Positions 6,330-11,058 of a DNA stretch of 11,058 nt are shown here, piece by piece. Within the stretch, counting starts at the first letter, position 1. Each line of letters opens with the position of its first letter. The DNA comes from Patescibacteria group bacterium (lineage in GTDB: Bacteria > Patescibacteriota > Saccharimonadia > CAILAD01 > BJGX01), in NCBI GenBank assembly GCA_009691555.1, contig SICB01000018.1, positions 1-11,058 on the forward strand. Direction: 5' to 3'. Below the pieces are notes generated by a model. It saw only the letters and a list, made by a program, of their open reading frames with translations, was not told the DNA's origin and did not search any database. The position numbers and the translations under genes are program-made.

Positions 6330-7148
6330 TTAAAACTTTCCGTTGAGGTAGCTTTTTAAATCAGCCGACCCATTTTTAGATTCGCTGTAGTGGTTGCGGT
6401 AGATGAAGCCGGCTGCCTGGCAGTATTTGAGCCAAGAATCTGGCTGGGTATCGGCAGCATCAACCAGAAGGCCAACAAAGATAGCCATAAAATCGATTAG
6501 TAAAATATTGTTTTTGGTATTTACAATACAGACGGTACCGGTAGATTGAGCCTCAAGAGCGATCAGCTGATTACGATTTGTAACCACCACCGATGCCGAT
6601 AAATCCCCGGCGACCTGAGTTAATAATTTGGAAACTTGAGTGATTCCTATAAGCTTCGTCGTGAGGTGATTAGCATCGGCTAGTTTTTGTAGGCTGCTAA
6701 AGATTATTTTATTGCCACGATAGTTGTGGTTTTTAAATATCTTTGCATAATCACATACGTATAATCCAGTGTAGCTATCAAAGAGTCTTGCTATAAATAG
6801 TTCCATGGTGGAGTTTAGTTCGCCTTCGACAATATTTATTATGACATTACAATCCGCCAGAGCCTCAATAGCAACATCGCTGTTTTCGTAGTAGCTTTTG
6901 TTCTTGGAAGACAGCCATATGTCGGCTGGGAGCTGGTTTTTTTGATGACCAATATCAGCCACCAGCAAAACATTGTGCCCCAGCGCCATAAGTATCGAGT
7001 AGGCCGCACTAATTGACCTCAGGCTGGCATGTCGACAGGCAAGAATACCAATTTTGCGGCGGTTTAGGTTGCTGACGGGTCTGTTAAACAGTAACTCATC
7101 AAAATCTGCTTCATTCATGGCGTTGGGTATGATGGTCGAATCTTGCAT
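6330..7148 (-). CDS. Hypothetical protein, alpha/beta fold, possibly a degenerate ribokinase/NnrD-like protein
   Basis: I do not recognise this 272-residue protein with confidence. After a polar 30-residue start, residues 31-66 read like the first strand, helix and strand of an alpha/beta domain (KIGILACRHASLRSISAAYS, then NVLLVAD). Further strands appear at 101-107 (NVIINIV), 147-150 (KIIF), 186-190 (SVVVT) and 205-209 (TVCIV), and a helix-rich end follows at 215-250. The order and spacing recall ADP-dependent NAD(P)H-hydrate dehydratase/ribokinase-like proteins, but the nucleotide-binding Gly-rich motif of that family (GGSGD type) is absent, the equivalent stretch reading TKNNILLIDF. It may therefore be a non-catalytic relative; this is a weak inference. 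There is no signal peptide or membrane segment, so it is probably cytoplasmic. It follows the 7156 gene by 7 bp and lacks a clear ribosome site, so co-transcription is likely. Confidence 0.75.
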   Translation of the reverse strand: MQDSTIIPNAMNEADFDELLFNRPVSNLNRRKIGILACRHASLRSISAAYSILMALGHNVLLVADIGHQKNQLPADIWLSSKNKSYYENSDVAIEALADCNVIINIVEGELNSTMELFIARLFDSYTGLYVCDYAKIFKNHNYRGNKIIFSSLQKLADANHLTTKLIGITQVSKLLTQVAGDLSASVVVTNRNQLIALEAQSTGTVCIVNTKNNILLIDFMAIFVGLLVDAADTQPDSWLKYCQAAGFIYRNHYSESKNGSADLKSYLNGKF

Positions 7149-7155
7149 TAGTTAT

Positions 7156-7548
7156 TCAGGATGCAATAAAAAATTCTGAGAACTTCTTGGTGAATAATCT
7201 AGAGTACGCAAAGTTTTGCTCCGTAGAGGAAATAACTTTGAGCGACCTAAAAACAGCGTGAGCTATATACTCCGCCTCGTCGTTACTAGAGCGCGATAAA
7301 TCCTGAACTATTCTAAAAATAAATATTTCGCCTTGGTTGGGGCTAACTTCCTGGTTTTTCTTAATGAAGAAAACTTTTTTCTTTGGCTTTAGGTAGTCTG
7401 GCAATAATTTGATGAGTTGTTTTTGGTCGTCAAATGACAATGTAAAATACCAAGCCTCAATAACAGCCTTCGCGTAGCGAGCTGACTGGTCGGCATTTAG
7501 GGCTCCGGAGTACTGGCTGATTAGGCCTGTAAAATAGTCTGGCATCAT
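7156..7548 (-). CDS. Hypothetical small protein, weakly DUF2267-like
   Basis: This 130-residue soluble, helix-rich protein has two similar halves. Residues 19-53 (ADQSARYAKAVIEAWYFTLS, then QLIKLLPDYL) and 88-127 (SNDEAEYIAHAVFRSLKVIS, then a Phe/Lys-rich end) each look like helix, helix and a closing segment. They are joined by a basic and polar stretch (54-87) that contains KPKKK. The first half resembles the repeated unit of DUF2267 (helix followed by an LLP motif), but similarity is slight and no function follows from it. The start has two consecutive ATG codons (7543-7548); the second cannot be excluded. It is the first gene of a two-gene unit with the 6330 gene and has its own promoter in the 39-bp gap after xseB. 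It is called as real because it fills the gap exactly and its composition matches its neighbours. Confidence 0.72.
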   Translation of the reverse strand: MMPDYFTGLISQYSGALNADQSARYAKAVIEAWYFTLSFDDQKQLIKLLPDYLKPKKKVFFIKKNQEVSPNQGEIFIFRIVQDLSRSSNDEAEYIAHAVFRSLKVISSTEQNFAYSRLFTKKFSEFFIAS

Positions 7549-7561
7549 AATTTATAGCTAA

Positions 7562-7590
7562 ACTATAATATATTTTATCGTGTTTGTCTA
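7562..7590 (-). promoter_or_regulatory. Promoter for the 7156-6330 gene pair
   Basis: On the minus strand TAGACA (complement of 7585-7590) and TATAGT (complement of 7562-7567) are exactly 17 bp apart. The predicted start near 7555 leaves a leader of about 7 bases before the ATG at 7548. The -35 box overlaps the xseB stop codon. Confidence 0.55.
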
Positions 7591-7794
7591 GTTTTTTGAG
7601 CGAATTGTCTTGATTTTGTTCTCGGCGTTTTTAAGATGTAATTCGATTTGAGTGGCTAGCTCACTACCTCGATCAAATTTTTTGATGGCTTCATCCAGAT
7701 CTACATCACTGCTCTCGAGATAGGCAGTAATAGCCTCAAGCTCCTTAAGAGCCTCTGAATATTTAAAAACTGATGATTGTTTGTCGTTTGTCAT
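7588..7794 (-). CDS. xseB: Exodeoxyribonuclease VII small subunit
   Basis: This 68-residue protein matches XseB, the small helical subunit that binds several-fold to XseA to form exonuclease VII, which degrades single-stranded DNA from both ends in repair. Characteristic features are the opening KYSEALKELEAITAYLES, the DLDEAIKKFDRGSELA stretch and a helical-hairpin, coiled-coil-like arrangement with a charged end. Length is typical (family about 60-80 residues). Its start overlaps the last 32 bases of xseA, and the ribosome site GAAGGAG (complement of 7801-7807) lies within xseA, 6 bases before the ATG. This is the strongest ribosome site in the window, consistent with the need for more XseB than XseA. 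Confidence 0.93.
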   Translation of the reverse strand: MTNDKQSSVFKYSEALKELEAITAYLESSDVDLDEAIKKFDRGSELATQIELHLKNAENKIKTIRSKN

Positions 7795-8965
7795 TGGAGT
7801 CTCCTTCGCCCTGCGGCTTTAGGCTGATTTTTCCTTGCTGTAATTGTATCACAATCGTATCGCCACTACTGTACTGGCTAGGCGATTTGATGACCTTACC
7901 GTTGATTCTGGTAATGCTGTAGCCTCGAGATAAAATAGCCCGAGGGTCGAGGCTCTCAAGCAGTTTTTTGCTCGACTCTAGCTGGCTTACGGAACTATGC
8001 ACCAGGATCTCGATTGCACAACAAGATCTCGTGAATGCTTCTGCCAAATTGTACCTAAGATTATTAAGACGAATTTCAATACTATGGTAGAAGCCTTCGA
8101 GCTGGGTGCGACTGATGCTGACAGTATTCTCGAGCGAGCTGAGCATTGAGTTGGTGAGGCTAGCCACTCGAGTTTGTATCTCGCTCCGATTCGGAACAAG
8201 ACGACGGGCGGCATCGGTTGGTGTGGCAGCCCGCACATCCGCCACGAGCTCGGCGAGCGATACGTCGTCCTCGTGGCCAATCGCGACGATCGACGGAATA
8301 TCTGATGCAAATACAGCTCGTACGACCTCTTCGGTATTGAATGCCTGTAAATCTTCGGCGCTACCGCCGCCCCTGATTATTACCATGGCGTCGTACTCGT
8401 CGGCGACGCTATTGGCATAAATGATTGCTTCGACAATTTGGGCTGGCGCTAATACACCCTGCACTTGCACCTGTATATGGTCGATGTCTACACCGCTCCA
8501 GCGGTCGTTGATGATTGTCACAAAGTCGTTGAAGGCTGCAGCCTGAGCAGATGTAATGAGCATTACCTTTTGCGGAAACTCTGGCAGAGCTCGCTTGCGT
8601 TCCGGTGCAAACAAGCCTTCTTTTTCGAACTTAGCCTTGAGCAAATCGAAAGCTCGCTTAACCGAGCCCTCGCCAGCTAGCTCGACTTCCCTTACGGTCA
8701 GGCTAAATTTGCCCCATTTCGTGAGCTGCGGAGCGGCCTTGACTCGTATTAGCATGCCATCTTCGAGCTCGGTCTTGAGTTGGTAGGTGGTAATAAAACA
8801 ACCGACCACACTGTCGCTATCTTTGAGATCAAAAAACACCCACTTGCCCTGGCTGACCTTAAAGCCCGAAACCTCTCCTTCGACCACCACTTCTGGGTAG
8901 GCGAATGAAAGGGTTTGGTTCAATACGGCGTTAAATTCACTGACAGTAATTGCATCATTTTTCAT
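7763..8965 (-). CDS. xseA: Exodeoxyribonuclease VII large subunit
   Basis: XseA is the catalytic subunit of exonuclease VII, acting on single-stranded DNA in the cytoplasm. The 400-residue protein (E. coli 456) has an N-terminal OB-fold (about 5-100; VVVEGEVSGFKVSQGKWVFF, then the DGMLIRVKAAP strand), a catalytic domain (about 120-255) and a helical C-terminal part ending in the DPRAILSRGYSIT block. The residues matching the E. coli catalytic set are all present: Asp147 (in AAFNDFVTI), Arg198 (in IIRGGGSAEDL), His231 and Asp234 (in AIGHEDDVSLAELVADVRAATP). The shorter length comes from a reduced helical arm. It overlaps the preceding flippase-like gene by 11 bp and xseB by 32 bp, so the three genes form one operon. 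Confidence 0.95.
   Translation of the reverse strand: MKNDAITVSEFNAVLNQTLSFAYPEVVVEGEVSGFKVSQGKWVFFDLKDSDSVVGCFITTYQLKTELEDGMLIRVKAAPQLTKWGKFSLTVREVELAGEGSVKRAFDLLKAKFEKEGLFAPERKRALPEFPQKVMLITSAQAAAFNDFVTIINDRWSGVDIDHIQVQVQGVLAPAQIVEAIIYANSVADEYDAMVIIRGGGSAEDLQAFNTEEVVRAVFASDIPSIVAIGHEDDVSLAELVADVRAATPTDAARRLVPNRSEIQTRVASLTNSMLSSLENTVSISRTQLEGFYHSIEIRLNNLRYNLAEAFTRSCCAIEILVHSSVSQLESSKKLLESLDPRAILSRGYSITRINGKVIKSPSQYSSGDTIVIQLQQGKISLKPQGEGDSNDKRQTIISF
7795..7807 (-). promoter_or_regulatory. Strong ribosome binding site of xseB inside xseA
   Basis: GAAGGAG (complement of 7801-7807) sits 6 bases before the xseB ATG. It allows reinitiation or independent loading at the overlapped junction. Confidence 0.8.
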
Positions 8966-9956
8966 CGATCATTGCTTTCTTGTAAACATATAGTCCCACT
9001 GGCAAGAAGAGCCATAGGGCGATAACACGATATACGAGCGTGGCCGAAAAACTAACATCAAATGCTAGCCCCAGCCCAACCAGCACACTAACCATGCCAA
9101 TTTCAAATACACCTATTCCTGATGTTACGACGGATGCCAAAGATGCTACCATTGCAACCAAAAAGGCTGCCGTGACGACGCCAGGGTTGGGATATACGCC
9201 AAAAGCCACAAATACCATGTAGAGTGAGGCGATATCAATAACTAGCGTAATAAAGCACCACGAAAAAGGGCGAGCTAGCTTACGCCAGTCGCTCTTAAAA
9301 TCTTGTAGTGTCTCGTAAAACTTATCAGACAAATCGTTTAATTGCTTCCTGCCAAGCGAATCGCGTCCAAAGCGCTTCAAAATAAAATTTATTGGCCGGG
9401 TCAAAAAGTAAACAGCTCTCTCGGCAACTCGCCTGTTAAGCAGTAGCGCCATAATTAATAGCGAGCCAACCAGCATAAAAAGCAAGACGGCTAGTATTAG
9501 CCTGAAGCTAACTTGCTCGATTCTGGTAGAGACGAAAAGTAACAACATGCTTGCTAGTAGCAATACGATAAACGATATCCCGGTAAAGCCCATCCAGAAA
9601 GCTTGCGCAACAGTGGTGGTGTGTGCCGGAACCTTGTGCTTTCGTAGGCGTCCACGCAGTACGGCGATGCCGCTAACGCCTCCTGTTGGGAAAACGGTGT
9701 TGGCGAAATTCATATTAACAACATCCATAAATAAAGGCCTGAACGCCAAATGGTAACCGAAGCTTTTAAGATACACTTGAAAGTACTTGGTATTGGTCAG
9801 GTAATAAAGGAACCTCAAAAATACAACCACCAATAGTATCCAGCCATTAACATTTACAATGACAGACAAAAAGTCGCCTAATTGACCGAACTGGACTATT
9901 ATAAGTAGCGATATCAAAACTAGAGCCAGGAAGAAAAAGAAGTTTCTTAAGCGCAT
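8955..9956 (-). CDS. Lysylphosphatidylglycerol synthase TM-region/UPF0104 flippase-like membrane protein
   Basis: This 333-residue protein has about eight membrane segments (near 5-22, 36-53, 115-141, 152-173, 233-252, 260-279, 283-298 and 303-324). It belongs to the UPF0104/AglD family, which matches the flippase part of MprF. The signature FPTGGVSGIAVLRGRL (89-104), with its re-entrant Gly-rich loop, and SGIGVFEIGMVS (279-290) near the end are typical. The C-terminal lysyl-transferase domain of MprF is absent, so it is not a full lysyl-phosphatidylglycerol synthase. Stand-alone members are thought to move lipid-linked molecules or to serve in glycolipid pathways; the substrate here is unknown. 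It starts at ATG 9954-9956, shares an 11-bp overlap with xseA and probably drives its expression. The link to xseA-xseB looks organisational rather than functional. Confidence 0.88.
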   Translation of the reverse strand: MRLRNFFFFLALVLISLLIIVQFGQLGDFLSVIVNVNGWILLVVVFLRFLYYLTNTKYFQVYLKSFGYHLAFRPLFMDVVNMNFANTVFPTGGVSGIAVLRGRLRKHKVPAHTTTVAQAFWMGFTGISFIVLLLASMLLLFVSTRIEQVSFRLILAVLLFMLVGSLLIMALLLNRRVAERAVYFLTRPINFILKRFGRDSLGRKQLNDLSDKFYETLQDFKSDWRKLARPFSWCFITLVIDIASLYMVFVAFGVYPNPGVVTAAFLVAMVASLASVVTSGIGVFEIGMVSVLVGLGLAFDVSFSATLVYRVIALWLFLPVGLYVYKKAMIDEK

Positions 9957-9980
9957 ACACTAATTGTACCCTAGCTCGCC

Positions 9981-9986
9981 ATTATA
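9981..9986 (-). promoter_or_regulatory. -10 box for the flippase-xseA-xseB operon
   Basis: The minus strand reads TATAAT here. Transcription would start near 9974, giving an 18-base leader that begins with a TAGGG which may act as a weak ribosome site. No good -35 box lies 16-18 bp upstream. The box sits 13 bp from the opposing -10 box of the methyltransferase gene. Confidence 0.5.
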
Positions 9987-9999
9987 TGGTATCTGGGTT

Positions 10000-10005
10000 T
10001 ATAAT
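10000..10005 (+). promoter_or_regulatory. -10 box of the TRM11-like gene, predicting a leaderless mRNA
   Basis: A perfect TATAAT ends 6 bases before the A of the ATG at 10012. That A is where transcription is expected to start, so the mRNA is probably leaderless, in line with the missing ribosome site. No good -35 box is visible at 16-18 bp spacing (CGCCAT at 9977-9982). Confidence 0.6.
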
Positions 10006-10011
10006 ATAGAT

Positions 10012-11058
10012 ATGCAAATTATCGTACTAGGAAGAGAGACCGATCTTTGCCTGGCTGAAGCCGAGGTGGTTTTTGGTAATGTCCGAAAAATCAGCGACGA
10101 GATAGCTGAGATCCAAACTGACCAAACCGAAGACATCAATCGCCTTGGCGGTGCCATAAAACTAGCCAAAGTTGCCTATGCCGAAGTCGCCAACATCGCC
10201 GAGATTCAAATTAAGATTGAGGCGCTTTTGCAAGCAGCCAACACTGGTACTAAGCTAAATTTTGGTCTGAGCTATTATGGCAAGGCTAGTATTAATCTCA
10301 ATGCGCTTGGCATTAAAATCAAAAAATCACTTCAAAAGATTGACCTCAAGCCCAGATTGGTACTCCCGAAGGCCAATAACCAGCTCAATGCGGCTTCTGT
10401 TATACACAACAAGCTGCTCACTAAGGGTCTCGAAATACTGATTATTGAAGATGGCTCAAGGTATATTATTGCTACCACCTATGGTGTTCAAGACATCGAC
10501 GCCTATTCAAAACGCGACTACCAAAAGCCTTGCCGCGATAGAAAGGTCGGTATGCTACCACCGAAGCTATCACAAATAATGATCAACCTCACCAAGCCCG
10601 ACCGCGACACCATAATTGTCGACCCGTTTTGTGGTTCTGGAGGGCTACTGATGGAGGCCTCGCTGATGGGCCTCAAAAGCCAGGGCAGCGACCTCCAAAA
10701 AGAAATGGTCGATTGCTCTAATAAAAACGCCAGCTGGTTCGCTGAAAATTTCGATAATACAGCCAGCATTAGTATTGGCAGTGCCGAAGATGCCCTTGCG
10801 AGAGACTATCCTGAAAGCAAGTATAATATCGTGACAGAAGGCTTTTTGGGTCGGAACTTCCTCTCCAAACCAACCAAGATGCTAATCAAGGAGCAGTTCC
10901 CTGAGCTCAAGGGGCTTTACCTGAGTTTTTTCAAACACCTACTGCAACAGCCAACCAAACCCACCAGAGTTTGCGTTTGTATGCCATTCTGGCTACCGGG
11001 CGATGAGATTGTCAGGCTAAATATCATTGACGAGATATGTAATTTGGGTTATACTAAG
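10012..11058 (+). CDS. TRM11/THUMP-type RNA methyltransferase-like protein, 3' end outside window
   Basis: The frame runs 349 codons from ATG at 10012 to the right edge with no stop. The N-terminal part (about 1-160) is mixed alpha/beta like the THUMP-containing region of TRM11-type enzymes. It is followed by the linker RDYQKPCRDRKVGMLPPKLS (169-187 or so) and a Rossmann-fold methyltransferase domain with the SAM-binding motif DPFCGSGG (204-211), and GSD (225-227) as the acidic ribose-binding residue. The relatives methylate guanine N2 in tRNA; annotation pipelines also call them DNA methyltransferases because of the shared domain. The catalytic motif IV, typically DPPYG, reads TEGFLG (275-280), so the target and even the activity are uncertain. 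It is divergent from the flippase-like gene with a 55-bp gap. The family is fairly sure; substrate unproven. Confidence 0.82.
   Translation, partial: MQIIVLGRETDLCLAEAEVVFGNVRKISDEIAEIQTDQTEDINRLGGAIKLAKVAYAEVANIAEIQIKIEALLQAANTGTKLNFGLSYYGKASINLNALGIKIKKSLQKIDLKPRLVLPKANNQLNAASVIHNKLLTKGLEILIIEDGSRYIIATTYGVQDIDAYSKRDYQKPCRDRKVGMLPPKLSQIMINLTKPDRDTIIVDPFCGSGGLLMEASLMGLKSQGSDLQKEMVDCSNKNASWFAENFDNTASISIGSAEDALARDYPESKYNIVTEGFLGRNFLSKPTKMLIKEQFPELKGLYLSFFKHLLQQPTKPTRVCVCMPFWLPGDEIVRLNIIDEICNLGYTK

Noticed and set aside
6323..6330. Terminator between tRNA-Leu and the convergent gene
   Set aside because: The gap is only 7 bases and no GC-rich hairpin with a T-run lies at or near it.
9957..9963. 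GTG at the 5' side of the flippase-like gene as its start
   Set aside because: It is 4 bases upstream of the ATG and therefore out of frame.
10518..10769. 83-codon minus-strand open frame
   Set aside because: Antisense to the SAM-binding domain of the methyltransferase-like gene; a shadow.
1..11058. Alternative genetic code (TGA read as Gly)
   Set aside because: TGA ends the mreB-like gene (1216-1218), the flippase-like gene (8955-8957) and the 7156 gene at the expected protein ends, and none occurs inside the long frames.
1..11058. CRISPR array, insertion sequence, prophage or attachment site
   Set aside because: No regularly spaced repeats, transposase or integrase motifs, or flanking inverted repeats were seen. 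The tRNA-Leu 3' end is not repeated elsewhere in the window as far as I can see.

Overview
The window looks like chromosomal DNA of a small-genome, AT-leaning bacterium of the candidate phyla radiation (CPR), most likely Saccharibacteria (TM7). This rests on the combination seen here: compact gene packing, a sortase facing a PEGA-domain surface protein, a flippase-like membrane protein joined to exonuclease VII genes, and a TRM11-type methyltransferase of the kind common in CPR genomes. The placement is an inference; no marker such as 16S rRNA is present. TGA is used as a stop (mreB-like gene, flippase-like gene), so the recoded code of Gracilibacteria is not in use. There is no sign of a phage, transposon or CRISPR array. 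The window is almost entirely coding, with no gene-free stretch above 100 bases.

Layout. (1) Positions 1-3512, minus strand: a cell-envelope cluster transcribed murA, mreB-like, then an O-antigen-ligase/polymerase-like membrane protein that runs off the left edge. The last two overlap by ATGA. (2) 3513-3585: a divergent intergenic region with a good plus-strand promoter. (3) 3586-4989, plus strand: a membrane-anchored PEGA-domain protein with a beta-propeller-like C-terminal part. It converges on and overlaps by 18 bp with (4) 4972-6153, minus strand: a sortase with long low-complexity tails. (5) 6236-6322: tRNA-Leu(CAA) on the plus strand, divergent from the sortase. (6) 6330-7548, minus strand: two unrecognised genes with their own promoter. 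(7) 7588-9956, minus strand: flippase-like membrane protein, xseA and xseB, all overlapping. (8) 10012 to the right edge, plus strand: a TRM11-like methyltransferase, probably made from a leaderless mRNA and divergent from the flippase-like gene.

Functionally, much of the window concerns the cell surface: MurA starts peptidoglycan precursor synthesis, the MreB homologue would organise wall growth, the O-antigen-ligase-like protein would polymerise or attach a glycan, and the sortase would anchor proteins. The rest is nucleic-acid maintenance (exonuclease VII, tRNA, RNA methyltransferase).

The most notable points are two active-site departures: MurA has Asp in place of the catalytic Cys, which predicts natural fosfomycin insensitivity, and the MreB homologue appears to lack the glutamate used for ATP hydrolysis. 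I found no convincing wholly new multi-gene system. The least explained element is the gene pair at 6330-7548.
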